Origin: Acanthosepion lycidas | Taxonomy: Eukaryota; Mollusca; Cephalopoda; Sepiida; Sepiidae | Assembly (NCBI GenBank): GCA_963932145.1 | Contig: OZ010580.1 | Coordinates: 756,001-820,000 of the forward strand | Length of the DNA: 64,000 nt | Reading direction: 5' to 3' | In this document: piece after piece, positions 11,131-23,159 of the stretch | How the letters are laid out: each line of letters starts with the position of its first letter | Numbering within the stretch: the stretch's first letter is position 1 | Program-made: the position numbers and the translations under genes | The notes under the pieces: generated by a model | What the model saw: only the letters and a program-made list of their open reading frames with translations | What the model was told of the DNA's origin: nothing | Database searches by the model: none

Positions 11131-12959
11131 AACACAAAGCCTGAACAGTTGTAAACATTTGCATTCTTGTATTTAGTCAATCAAAAGCAGTTTTTGTACA
11201 ATACTTTTAGCATTATTTTCTCTAATGTAAAAAGAAAAAATACATTTCATATATAGAAAGTCACAAAGTAATAAATAATGATTATAAAAATATTTACACC
11301 ATTAAAATATTATTTATTTCCTTTTTAAATTATTTTTACTTTAAATGAATTAAAATATTACTGATATTTAATAAATTTCCTTGGAATGTTTTTACCATTG
11401 CTAAGTAATATCTTAAACTATCAAGTTCTATTCATCATTTGATCTAGATAACATAGACAAAATATCATAAAAGCAAAAAACATTTATTAAGTCAAATTAG
11501 AAAAAACCCATAAAACTTGGACCTTAATGTCCACAAAAAAACAGTGTGCCAATGATATTATTTTAACTACCTTCACTCATTGGAAATGTTTAAGTGATGC
11601 TTAGAATTGTAATAAAACCTAAATATATGATGAAAGTGAAGTTATACATATTTTTGTTCGTGAGAATTGACAACAAAAATAATAAACACTTTATTTATTT
11701 TGCTAATTGCCAATTGATTTGATTTGAACTTTATAAAATGGTAAATAAGGGTTTCAGTGTAGTTGGTTCAAAATAATCTAATAGTATCTATGAAGGTAGT
11801 TAAAATAATAGCAGTGTCAAGGGTAAAAATGTCCTTTTGACACTTCATATTTTTTTTGCTGGCACAAAGGTCACAGTTTGCCAAAAAAAAAAAACAATTT
11901 AATTCACTTTAATTAAATAATTTATATTATTATATTACTTTTTATTAAAAAGTATTACTTGTTTCATTACTAAACAAATTACTTTTTTTACTAAAAAGCA
12001 AATATTTTTCCAATGACATACATTACTTATGCAATTATATATTGCTTCATAAATACCCTAATGTATTTGATTATGAATCTTTAAAAAATGAGCTCAGGTT
12101 TTTGTGTAATAACAATAAGTTTAAAAAGTTAAATGCCAAGTAATGCCATTTTAGAATTACTTCATAAATTGTTTTTCTTGTCTACTACGTCTGAAAATGT
12201 TAAACCCATAAACTTTTCCTCATTAACCATACACTTTTAGTTGTGAATATAAGTCTCAACTTTGGACAGAACTTGATTATTCTTAAGATTCACATCGGAT
12301 CAAGAATGATTGTCTTCACTGGTTCATATTTCCATTGAGACAAATACTTGTTGATTTAGAACCAAAAAAGAATTACATTTTAGAATTTGCAATAAAACCA
12401 AGGTGATTAGAATTTATGCTTAAATGAATTTATTTTTTTTATAAAAATTGATGTATTTTTACCATTAATGTACTAGTGCAGTATGTTCCCTGTATACTCA
12501 TTGCTGATTTTTACTATAGAAAAGCCTTTCCCATGATTTTATGATAGAAATGCATTGAAAATTAGCCCATTAAGGCACACTATCCCATTTTAAGGAGTGT
12601 GCAGTATGGCTTCAAGATAAATTGTCAAACCCTCAAGCCTTAGTGTGATCATTTTATTTTGAAATATTCTATAAATGAAAATAATCATGTTGGTCTTCAT
12701 GCAATGGCATGTTGACAAGTACCCATGGTGTGTGTGCACACAGACCAATTCCCACAATTGTAAATTGATACTTGATTTTTTCTAATGAATATGGTATTTT
12801 AAATTGTATATATACAAATTTTTCATAAAACATTTTTACTTGGCCAGAGTAACATTGATGAGCTTGAGTTGCCACTAATGTATATGTATTTTTAGTGTGT
12901 ACCCATGTTTGAGCAGACATCATTTTTTTAAACAGTGTGCATTACATCTATCAGTCTGC
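11131..12959. other. AT-rich gene-free stretch
   Basis: I saw no domain, splice-bounded exon, RNA gene or repeat ends. The 84-codon minus-strand frame at 12,669-12,923 is unsupported. Confidence 0.5.
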
Positions 12960-13060
12960 ACACTTGAAGAAAATGTGCTCTCTAGTAAGGTTTGAACCTG
13001 TGTCCCCCAAATTCAAAACCTGCACACAGACACACAGATATGAGCCAATAAGTTCATTAC
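12960..13060 (-). repeat. tRNA-derived SINE head or tRNA fossil
   Basis: Read on the minus strand, a good RNA polymerase III B box (GGTTCAAACC) lies at 12,989-12,999 and an A-box-like TGGCTCATATC near 13,042-13,052. Box spacing is close to that of a tRNA. The arms do not pair well enough for a working tRNA. Confidence 0.45.
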
Positions 13061-13364
13061 ATACCAGGTAGTTATTTGCCATATATTGTCCTGAAATTTA
13101 CACTGCAAAAGTATAATTATACAGATAAGGAAGGAGATTATGTTGAAAAATAAATATTATTTTTGTTAAATAATTTTTTTCATCAGTATGTTGTGGACCT
13201 ATTATATATATATATATTTATTTCTGTATATTTAAACTTAGATGTGCCAAATATTTACATAAATTCAAAAAGAGATGTTTGATGGAATTAATGTTGGCCC
13301 CACAACCAGATAGCAAATCTAATAAGGAATAAAAAAAGCATCTATTTTACACAACAAATAATTT

Positions 13365-13667
13365 TCATTATTTACATTATTCGGGCTATTGTCCTCATCT
13401 TTGTCGCCATATTTATCGCAACATTTCAGCCGTTGTACGCTCCGGCCTTCTTCAGGTGGTTGGAATGTCGAACTGAACCCTTTATTTCGCTCACTAGGGT
13501 AGACTGTTCTAGTTCCACGTGCCATGTTTGATGGATGTCAGTTATCAGTTATCCTGTTAATTTCCCTCTGAATGTTCTCCACTGCCTTAACCGGGTATTG
13601 AACTCACACTCTTTGGGTCCTGTCACTGGATCTAACCAACGCCTTTATCCACTGGGCCATGTGTCCT
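13365..13667 (-). repeat. Full-length tRNA-headed SINE
   Basis: On the minus strand the element begins with a tRNA-like head (GGACACATGGCCCAGTGG, then B box GAGTTCAATACCC). A short middle follows, then a conserved 3' domain containing AAATAAAGGGTTCAGTTCG, CCACCTGAAGAAGGC and ACAAAGATGAGGACAATAG, ending in TAATGTAAATAAT. The same head-plus-domain order recurs at 33,715-33,995 and 60,943-61,210, which defines the family. It resembles published cephalopod SINEs in having a long conserved non-tRNA domain, but I could not compare the sequences. Confidence 0.85.
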
Positions 13668-13671
13668 TGAG

Positions 13672-13830
13672 GTTGAACTAGAACAGTCTACCCCAGTGAT
13701 CGAAATAAAGGGTTCAGTTTGACATTCCAACCACCTGAAGAAGGCCGGAGCATACAACGGCCGAAACGTTGTGATAAAAATGGCGACAAAGATGAGGACA
13801 ATAGTTCGAATAATGTAAATACTGTACATA
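13672..13830 (+). repeat. SINE 3' domain, inverted to neighbour
   Basis: This is a head-less copy of the SINE 3' domain on the plus strand. By eye it is about 90% identical to the reverse complement of 13,370-13,515. Together with the minus copy it makes a long inverted repeat with a spacer of about 155 bp. Confidence 0.85.
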
Positions 13831-14504
13831 ATACCTCATCTCAGAAATATAGACAGACTATAAAATTATTTTTCTTCATCTTCCTATCTTTATGGTTTTA
13901 TTAACATTTCAACTGCTCATTTCTCCAGCCTGCTTCAGGTGAATGTACCCAGTACAGAGGTTTGTTGTTAGCTTTTGTCTAGAATCAGTTCTTCTTGCTT
14001 TAAGACAATTCAAGTCCCTCACATTTGATTTTCTTAGTTTTTGGTGTATTTATCTCAATCATTATATGTGTGTCCAGCACAAGAGTGATGGATCCTTTTT
14101 TGTTTTTTTTGTGAGTTTTACTTAATGGTCCCTGTGAGTCTTTGTATTTTACAGTCATAAATACCAACTGACATCTATACTGTATTTTTAGATATTGCAC
14201 TATCATGCAAAGAATGATCATCCAATCAGATGAAAGAGAAAATGATTCAAATTGAAAGACATCTTTAAATCATTTACATGCACAAATGATTTTCTTTTTC
14301 TATATGTGATCAAATTAAATGATTTCACAATGATGGAAGTGCATATTTCTAAATAAATAGACATGTCAATAATGCAAAGGAATGTAAACAATTTTATGCA
14401 ATGAAAACAGAAGAGAAATTGAAGAAAAGGTAAAACAAAGAAAACTTTTTCAAAACTTATTCTCATATAATTTACATTCAATCAATTTGTTTTTTTAACT
14501 ATTT

Positions 14505-14575
14505 TCCATATTCCATAGATTATTTGCATTACTGTCTTCATCTTTGTTGCCTTTTAATATTTTAGTTGAAATATT
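14505..14575 (-). repeat. Decayed SINE 3' fragment
   Basis: On the minus strand, AACAAAGATGAAGACAGTA followed by ATGCAAATAAT matches the end of the SINE 3' domain. Nothing else of the element remains. Confidence 0.5.
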
Positions 14576-14844
14576 TCTTAACCTTCAAGGTGTGCTCAGA
14601 GAAATTAATTTTAGCAGTTAATGGGTCCTATGTTAGGGGTCAATGTGAAGTCACTTCAAGAATATCAGCTATGATACTTCACACTCATTGATGCTTCCTA
14701 CAACATGGAGTGAAAAGGATACCAATATCACCTATTCTTTGAGTGAAACGACTAACAGAAGATGTTAATATTCAATCCTGTCATTCCATATGGAGTGTGG
14801 TGTTCAATTTAACAAATTGAAAAGAAAAAAAATATTAAGGACAA

Positions 14845-14945
14845 ATGATAAATACACCTGAAGGTAGACAAAGAATACATTAGTCAAAAGGTTGTGCTAA
14901 AACAACAAAGATAATGACACTAGTCCAAAGAATATACAGAATAAG
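14845..14945 (+). repeat. Decayed SINE 3' fragment
   Basis: CACCTGAAGGTAGACAAAG and ACAAAGATAATGACACTAGT keep the order and spacing of the SINE 3' domain (CACCTGAAGAAGG to ACAAAGATGAGGACAATAG), with many substitutions. Confidence 0.5.
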
Positions 14946-15058
14946 GCATTACATTCATACAGATTTCCCAAAAGTGGGAAAAAGGTTATTTTTAAACAAA
15001 TGAAGATATTTTAAATTTGTTAAAGAGTTTTTATACTATTTAAAAGTTTACCTGTAAC

Positions 15059-15099
<41 letters not shown>
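15059..15099. repeat. (TA)n microsatellite
   Basis: About 20 uninterrupted AT/TA units. A short GT repeat (15,248-15,267) lies nearby. Confidence 0.95.
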
Positions 15100-15100
<1 letters not shown>

Positions 15101-15411
15101 CCACAGTGGAGTATACTGGGTTCAAATACATTTTACATGCATGTATATAAGAGTATATGTGCAGCTATAGTATTTAAAACAAAGAAATATCAGTCTGTAT
15201 GTCCATCCAGGAGTATTATTTAAATTATACACACATACACAGATGCATATGTGTGTGTGTGTGTGTGCCTGTTTGTGTATGCATACAAGTATATCCAGAA
15301 TGTAAGCAAATTATTTTTTTTTTGCCTCTAATTTTTGCTGGATAAATAATTGATTCTGTCTTTAAGTCTTCACAGAGTGCTAGGTACCAAATTTCCACAT
15401 GAGAACTTGCA

Positions 15412-16569
15412 TTACCTGAGGAAATCAAATAAAATTAATTTCTTTAAACGTTCTGGCAGGTTTAGTTCCTGAACATTTTGTAATCTTCGTCCTAGGTGCT
15501 GACGAATAGTCAAAATGCAAACATCCTTTAGAGACTTGGGGGTAGCGAACAACTCCAAAAGCCACTTTATGACGTCGTCATGAGAACCCATCTTGTAGGG
15601 TGGGGTCTTCAGACGTAACCACTTTTCAGAATTCACATCATATCCTGAGTGAACAAGGAGTTTTATCATCCGTATATCAGCTCGTAGCATAGCAGTATAC
15701 AAGGGTGAGTGTCCAGCATTGTTTCCTATGTTTAGCATAGCATTCTCAGTAATCAGGTACTTGGCCACTTCATACCTATTGTGATAAACAGCCAGATGAA
15801 ATGCAGTGAAACCATGGAGGGTCTGTCCAACAACATCTATACTACAGCTGACCAAGAGTTTTACAATATCCAAGTGTCCACAGCTAGCAGCTATATGAAG
15901 TGCAGTTTCATTGTCGTTTGTAGTTTGGTTAATATCAGCTCCAACATTAATCAGCATCTGAACAACTTTAATGTATCCATAACAAGTTGAAGTATGGATT
16001 GCTGCCCAACCATCTCGATCCACCATGTCAACTTTAGCACCACAACGGATTAGCAACTCACAGATGTCTATGTGTCCCAAACAAGTAGCAGCATGTAAGG
16101 GTGTGAAACGATCCATCTGGGCAATATTCACACTGGCTCCCATACTGATTAGATATTCTGCAATCTGGAAATGGCCATGGGTTGAGGCCCAATGTAAGGC
16201 AGTTTTATCATCACCATCCCTGCAGTCGACGTCAACCCCAAATTTTAGCAGGGCCTGCACATAATTTAGATGTCCTTTTGCAGCAGCTATATGGATGGGT
16301 CGACGAAACCAGATGTGGTCAGTAAAGTCTGGTTGAGCAACGTCACAGTTGGCCTCAACCAGGATGTTCAATACATCAATGTTACCACGTTCAGAGGCAA
16401 CACAAATTGGACTAAATCCCTCAATAACAAAACACGGGCAAACATTTTTTTCTTTTATGTAACGCCGAACTTTATCAACATCGTCATACGAAATGGCTTC
16501 CAAGAGTTCTCGCTGGGCAAATGTACCCCCAAATGCAAATTTACAATGTAACATTTCAGTGAAAGACAT
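15412..16569 (-). CDS. Ankyrin repeat and SOCS box (ASB) protein
   Basis: This is a 385-residue protein in one uninterrupted exon. Eight or nine ankyrin repeats run from about residue 20 to 317, with clear TALHWAS, TPLHAAT and TALHIAA repeat starts at about 33-residue spacing. The C-terminus (about 345-385) is a SOCS box: L347, C351 and I355 give the Elongin-BC contact pattern LxxxCxxxI, and LPERL at 371-375 fits the Cullin-5 box. ASB proteins are substrate adaptors of Cullin-5 E3 ubiquitin ligases; the ankyrins choose the target, which cannot be told here. The start at MSFTEML gives a full first repeat, and a possible 5'-UTR acceptor lies near 16,609. The stop codon falls inside CAG/GTAATG, a good splice donor, so an alternative longer C-terminus is possible. 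I could not decide which ASB member it is. Confidence 0.93.
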   Translation of the reverse strand: MSFTEMLHCKFAFGGTFAQRELLEAISYDDVDKVRRYIKEKNVCPCFVIEGFSPICVASERGNIDVLNILVEANCDVAQPDFTDHIWFRRPIHIAAAKGHLNYVQALLKFGVDVDCRDGDDKTALHWASTHGHFQIAEYLISMGASVNIAQMDRFTPLHAATCLGHIDICELLIRCGAKVDMVDRDGWAAIHTSTCYGYIKVVQMLINVGADINQTTNDNETALHIAASCGHLDIVKLLVSCSIDVVGQTLHGFTAFHLAVYHNRYEVAKYLITENAMLNIGNNAGHSPLYTAMLRADIRMIKLLVHSGYDVNSEKWLRLKTPPYKMGSHDDVIKWLLELFATPKSLKDVCILTIRQHLGRRLQNVQELNLPERLKKLILFDFLR

Positions 16570-17880
16570 TTTTCCCTTAATGGTTTTTAAAGATGCATTT
16601 AAGAAAAACTACCCAAAAGAACAAAAAAAAAAGAAAAAAAAATATTTTGAGAAGCAATTTTTCTAAAAAACGTTTTTAAAAAGTTATCTTCTTTTATTTA
16701 TTATTTATTTTGTAATGTAGTGATCATAAAAAAATTCCTTTTAATTTTTAGGTAATTATAGAATTATTTCTGCGAGAAAAATCTATACAAAAAAATAAAA
16801 TGTTTAAGACTTAGAATTAATTTAAAAAGTTTATATAAGTAAACGAAAAATTGAGTAAAGAAATAAATTCTAAAATCTAAATAAGGAATGAAATAAAAAA
16901 AATAACGATTTCGGGAAAAAGTTTTAAACTTCAATTGACATTTTTTAGCATTGAAAACAAAAATAAAATATTTAAAAAAGCAAGTACTTTTTTCTTTTAT
17001 AAACAGGTAAAGTATTTTTTTTCTTTTATAAACAAAAACAGAAAAGCATCTTTTTTTTTTTACCGATCGCAAATCATGAAGAGGTCAATTAGTACAAATA
17101 ATGCATTTCAAATTTCATATTTCATTTCCAAAAGAATGTGAATAATTTTTTTTTTTTTTTACTTTTTCATAATAAAAAGTAAGTCACAACAATCAAAGAA
17201 TTCTAATTTCTTCTACGGAAAAAAGTTCTGGACATTTTAAAAAGTCCACGTGAATAAATTAATTTATATTTTTATTAATTTTTGTGATATGTTTTTTTTT
17301 ACTTTTTCTTTTCTTCGACAAAAAAGGCTAAACACGTAAACAAAAAGTTGCTATTAAAGAAAAAATCGAAATCAGATTTTAACATATTTTTGTGGGTTTA
17401 AATACACTTAATTTTGAATTTGATGCAGATTGTTGCTTCTCTTTTTCTACAAATCGACGGAAAACAGCCGAAATAGCTTTTAGTTTTAATTATTATTACT
17501 CCATTTGTTATTATTTGTCTGCGAGTTTTTCCCCCCTAAAAATATCCAAGTTTAAAGGTCGTTGTCCTGCAGTGAAATTAAGGTGGACATTGGAAAAAAT
17601 TGACATCATCTTTGCTTCAGTTTTTTTTTTTTTTTTTTTGTTTTTTTTCCTTTTGACGAAATAGTTCTTATATTGGTCCTGGCGGTGGTTCTTTCGAGTT
17701 CTGCTCTTTTTAAAAGGTTTCAAGGAATAAAAAATGGGAAAAAAGTCTTGATTATGTCGTGTTGTTGTTTAAAAGGTGTCGATCTGTTTAAAAAAAACCG
17801 TTTTTGTCAAGAAGTTTGATGCATTCTTTTTAAATTGTTCAATCATCCTAACCAAACAGCAGCTGTAGATGAACAGACGA
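16570..17880. other. 5' flank of the ASB gene
   Basis: The stretch is very A/T-rich. On the minus strand a polypyrimidine tract ending TTTGGGTAG near 16,609 could be the acceptor of a 5'-UTR intron of the ASB gene. Short frames here are low-complexity Lys/Phe runs and are not supported as genes. Confidence 0.4.
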
Positions 17881-17943
17881 GGCATACACCGACTAAGATT
17901 TTGTCAAGAAAAAAGGGGGGGACGAGACATTGAGAAATACGAA

Positions 17944-17974
17944 CAGCAAACAAGACAGCTTGTCTTGTTTGCTG
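17944..17974. repeat. Perfect 14-bp inverted repeat
   Basis: The arms CAGCAAACAAGACA (17,944-17,957) and TGTCTTGTTTGCTG (17,961-17,974) pair perfectly across a 3-base spacer. The motif sits in a less A/T-rich patch upstream of a putative promoter, so a dimeric factor site or cruciform is possible. Confidence 0.8.
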
Positions 17975-18139
17975 CTGCTATCAACCATTAAAAGTGCAAA
18001 CACATACACCGCAGACAATACGAGGCCGCTTACGATAAGGTAATATTAATTTTCATCAAATAACCCTCACCCTAACCTAAATAAGAAGATCTGAATCAAA
18101 CAAGAGATGTTCTATCGTCTCTAAGGCTTCATTCAAGCT

Positions 18140-18227
18140 TTTTCCTTTTCTATATAAATATAGAGAAATATCGTTTCTAAAAGTTCTAAGCGGACTTGAC
18201 TTCACCCATCCCTCAGGAAAGGTAAGT
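18140..18227 (+). promoter_or_regulatory. Putative TATA promoter and first exon donor
   Basis: A TATA box (TATATAAATA, 18,151-18,160) is followed about 60 bp on by a near-consensus splice donor, GAAAG/GTAAGT, with GT at 18,222. This fits a short first exon at about 18,185-18,221 of a rightward transcript. A second donor-like AAG/GTAATA lies near 18,041. No downstream coding exon was recognised before 32 kb, so the transcript is unidentified and may be non-coding. Confidence 0.4.
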
Positions 18228-20140
18228 TTTTAAAACTACGGTTTTGTTTGATGATTACAGTAAAAAAAAAAAACGAGAGAAGTAGGATTCTTGTAAAGAA
18301 ATTACATCAAAACATTTCTGTCGTATTTTTTCACATCTAAGTAACGTTTTCCAGGCATGGCATAAGTATATGTAGTTTTAAAAGAAAGTTGTTTTTTTTT
18401 CTTTTTCTATCCCTCTTCTTGACAAAAAACTAAAATAAAAATATAGCTAATGAATGAATATAAAAATTTAAGAAGCATATCAAAATGTTAATATTAGCCA
18501 TTTCCTTTAAAAGGAAATATTTGACATTCATTAACAGAGCAGCCAATGTTACCATCAGTAAATTTATAAAATCTTTATATTAATTTTTTTAAATAATTTT
18601 TCAGGAAAATAGCTTTTCCTTCAGTATCGATGAGGACCTCATTCCTCCTAACCTTTTTTTTGTTTGAAATAGTGTGGAACATTAACATCTTGCTTGATTA
18701 ATATTTTCTCTTTCAGTTAAATCTGCTAGTCATTTTAGTTGTTGCCACTGTCAAAAGTTCTGAAGTGATGTAACTTCTTCTGTTATTTGATACAGTTCTT
18801 TGTGATTCTTTAGTAGTGTGAGTCCACAAAATCAGAAGGATGGTCTTCACCAAGACCTACAGGCTTCATTTGCTCAAATCTATTTTTGATCATTGATCTG
18901 AGAAAGCAGTTGTATACAGTTGACGGTTTACATATTTCTGAACAGGTTCGGTGCCATGCATCCATGTGAAAGTCTTGATCTGACAAAGCTATTTAAGAAC
19001 AACTTTTTAAGTTTTTTAGCTTCATGTTTTGGTTTTGTAGTAATCTGTGATTTTGGGTGAAACTACTCCTAGCACAGCCTATTCTATGTTAAATTTCCTT
19101 ATTTCCTATATACTAAATTTGTTATAACTGATCCAATAAGGCATTTGTAGTGTTTAGTATTTACTAATTCCACATCCTGAATTTTAATAATGGATTCAAG
19201 GTACATACTATCACTAGTTTCATTCCAAGAAATTAAATAGATTTGGACTCTCATTTCTTCTTTGTCATACTCATGATGATGTTTGAAATGTTTTAAATTT
19301 GGGGTCCTTTCCAGACATGTATAACTTTGCTACTGTGAGGTCAATAAAGGAAGTATAGAGTTTTCCACAGAAAAATATATATCTGTTTATACAGAAAACT
19401 CTGTAGCCACACAAAAGAGGATTAACATTATAAATGTCAGCTTCAAAGAAAAATCTGCTAAGAATAAAATTTAAAATAAGATTGGAAATTTAGAAATGTA
19501 GAAAACAAATCACAAAGTATAAAAATAGATTTTTCAACCAATCACTATTAGTTTGAATAAATTAAAAAATCTCTGAGTTTTGCAACAGGTTGTCAGTCAA
19601 CTCAAAATATGCTAGCTCATCTTCACAAATGTATGCCAAGTGATTCCTTTCCCCCAAAAATTAAAGTATGGAGCCTAGAGAGAAAAAAAAACACCAACAA
19701 GTGAAATTATATGCTAGCTTTTCCAAATCAATATGCTTTTACTTCCTTTTCTCCTGTAAACTGTAATGACATTTACTAAAATGTATGAACTTTATACCAG
19801 ATGCTTGTCCAAATATAAATAGTTTATATTAATTGTGGCTATGAGTAATTGTGAACACCATTATACTCAGACTTCATAACCTATGTCATCTCTAAATTTT
19901 ATTGCTTGCACTTCTGTTTACTTAAAATGAATAAATGAAAAGAAACTCAAGAGTAAAGCATTTTCCAAAAAGCTTAATCAGATATTCCACCAAAAAAAAA
20001 AAGACATTTACTTAGAATGTTAAGTAGCTCCTTCTCAGAGTTGTGTTAATTTTGGAGATTTGGACAAAGAGGAGGACCCAATATAGCAAGAGAAATCACA
20101 GCAATATTGGTACCACTGAGAAACAACAGTCACCAGAACA
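18228..20140. other. Gene-free stretch, nothing recognised
   Basis: No domain, transposon end or RNA gene was seen. If the donor at 18,222 is used, this is probably intron. Confidence 0.45.
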
Positions 20141-20145
20141 AATAT

Positions 20146-20690
20146 ACAAGGGTCATTCAAAAGAATTCATTCACCTAGAAAGAAGAGCCATAGCTGAACA
20201 TTTTTGCTGTGGCAACACACTACCACTTCTTATAAAGCTAGAAAAACTAATTCAGATTTCTATCTTAAATTCTGTGCAGGTGAGGCCCATAGAAAGGTGA
20301 ATGGTGTGCAACAAATCTAAAATTGAAGAGAGACCCAAGCAGTCATAAAGTAGCTGCAAAAGAAAGGTATGACACCCAAGGAAATCCATGAGAACATGAT
20401 ACAGACTCCCCTTTCTATGCAACTGTGACAAAGTGGGCTGTGGAATTCAAGTGGAGCAGGGATAACACAGATGACCCTCAAGAGGTTGTACAAAAACTTC
20501 ACCCACTGATGAAAAAGTTGATGTCATTCACTATGGTTTGGGATGACAAACATTTTACTGTTCAGCAGATACCTAAGTCCATAGGCATTAGTTCTGGTTC
20601 AGTCCGTACTGTTTTAACTCAGATCTTGTGGATGAGAAAGCTGCCTGCAAAATCAGTCCCATGAATGGAAGGATCAGCCACAAGTATATT
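20146..20690 (+). pseudogene. Decayed mariner transposase, N-terminal part
   Basis: The left end, ACAAGGGTCATTCAAAAG, resembles mariner-type terminal repeats. The frame at 20,425-20,664 carries pieces of the N-terminal DNA-binding region of a mariner transposase: TKWAVEFKWSRDNTDDP and a helix-turn-helix-like QQIPKSIGISSGSVRTVLT. A preceding piece (TPKEIHENMIQT) is in another frame and stops intervene. The catalytic half is missing. It is a dead, 3'-truncated copy. Confidence 0.7.
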
Positions 20691-23159
20691 TTCCCCTACT
20701 TTCCTTGTAAATATTCTTTTTTCAAGATTAAAAAATAGTTTTCCATAACCTTTTGGAACATTTTTTACTCTTTTTGTGTTTCCTTTTCTTATTTTGCTAA
20801 CCTAATTCCTGTCATTAAATTATTTTAAGCTATTTTGTTCAATGATATTCTTCACATATGTACAAATGCTATTATTGAAGTTCCTTTTATGTGCTCATGA
20901 CATTATCTTAAAAAAATTCCCATGATATTTGATGTTTGAAATTAAAAAAGTTGTATCTCCCAATAAAATCAAATGTTAAGCACAAACTTAAACCATCTCT
21001 CCTGAAAACAGATGCTGCAGTACCAGTGTTCTATAAAAAAAATGACATACACTTTTTTCAAGGGCAGCTCATGACCCAATCATATTTGAGACTAAAATTC
21101 AAAATATTGGGGTTGCTTATAGCCAGTTGTCACTTAAATAAACAACCAGAATTCACTATTTAACAATTAGTCAATTCCATCAGAGAAGAAAAAGCACAAA
21201 TCCAGTATTGTCAGAACGAATTTCATGCCAACATCTAAGACATGGAATATGAAATCCCAATATGCCAGATATATTTACCTTACAACGGCCAATTTCTTAT
21301 TCAAAATCAACATATAAGTTGTATCTCTGAGTCCCAAAATATTTCACACCTCTGCACTGACTACACACTTCTGTAAAAACATGAAATATTATTTATAGAA
21401 TAAATCTTATGCTTTCACACTACATGCAAAAAGACTGCTCATGTATCTGGCAAGTACCTTTCTTAACTGCATTGTCTTTCTGCAATTTGTCAAATAAATT
21501 CCTATTTGGTGTTGCAAAATAACTTTTTACTCACTTAATTTGTCTTTATAATGAGATACCAAGTCATCTTGTTTTTGCTTTCTTTCTTTCCTTTACTCAT
21601 TCCAGTAATCTGATTTATCATTTTCTTATCGATATTCCAGATCCATTCATATTATATTACTACTATTATTATTATTATTGATCCCACTATACAGTTTTAG
21701 AAAGTTTATATGCAAACTAGTACCAACTCTTATTTTAAAAAGCCAACATTACATTTTCTGCCATATTCATTGATATGACATTTATTGTACAATTTCACAC
21801 TTTGATAAATGAATACTATGATAATAATAAACTCCAGGCTCAATAAATGATGGTTCTAGTTAGTACATGAGGCAGGTTTATCTTATGCAACAAGGCTGAT
21901 GTATTAATGAAGAGACAAGAGACTGCCTGAAGAAGAGAAAAAGAAGTCAGTTGATGAGAATAAAATACAATTAAATTTAACAGTATCAAATCTCAGATGG
22001 ACAATGATAAGGTTCCCGGTGAATAAGTGATTTTTATAGATCTTTGGAGGATCCAGAAAAACTTTATTGATAGAAATAAATCTGATCAGCTGAAAGTCAT
22101 AGACTTGGTACTTTTAAAGTTGAGCTTAGAGCAGGAAATAATTTTTACTATTTAGTGATTTACTAAAAGCATTCTTCTTTCTGATGTATGAAGAACTATC
22201 ATATTGCTGTTTTAACAGTGACCACTCATATCTTTCTTGTTTACTCCCAAAATGGCATGAAAATTAGTTGATGCAGCCACACAAAGCTTCTTCATGGTTT
22301 TCAATGCAGTGAAAAGATTCCCTTAATTTGTCCCATACTTGCCAAGTATTTGATTTTACTGTGAACCTATTTAAAGGTTAAACTTCATTAAAAGTATAAC
22401 AATACTCACAAATTTGTATTGGTTACTTATGCATACTAACCTTTTTATATGTTCCTGTACCATGATTCAATGAACTTTTGCTTAAAAAACAAAGAAATGA
22501 ATAAATCAATATTTTTTAGAAATGTCACCCTTAAATCAAAAAGTCTACTTTTATACATTAAGTATATTCAATGTGCATATTTCATAATACAAGCAACAAA
22601 ATCGCTCACATATTGTTAATGTTGCTTGTATCAGCAACAATCATCTTTTATTGTATTTCCTCAAGAACCTTTACAATTATTAAGTTTCAGTTTTGCCATC
22701 TTAAATGCAGAGCATCCAATTTAAGTTCTTTCATTTTTGAGTACAACTACCTGAAACTCATTTTCCACTTTCCAGCAAAATATAAAGATAATTGTTCCAC
22801 CATTGTTCCATCATTTCCACTTTTAATGATGACTTGTAAATTGCTGCTGAACTTAGAACTGGAATACCAATGCCACCATTAGACATACTTTAGCAGTTTT
22901 ATTGTTGGTAATCAGGTGTAGGTCAGGCAGATTCATTTTTTCATTTAAAGGCAATTTTTTTTTTAAACTGGGAAAAATCAAAACAATTTTGCTTTTTTTA
23001 AGCAAATGTTCATTGATTTATGATACAGGGATTATTTTTTTTAGAAAATTCAAAAAGTATAATACTAATATATACACATATAAATTATCACAAAATAATT
23101 CTAAGTTGCAATAATAAGCATAATAAATATAATCTATTCCTAAATTTAAAGTGTGTATA
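20691..23159. other. Gene-free stretch, nothing recognised
   Basis: The sequence is A/T-rich and no frame carries a recognisable domain. A short (TTA)n run lies near 21,662-21,679. Confidence 0.45.
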
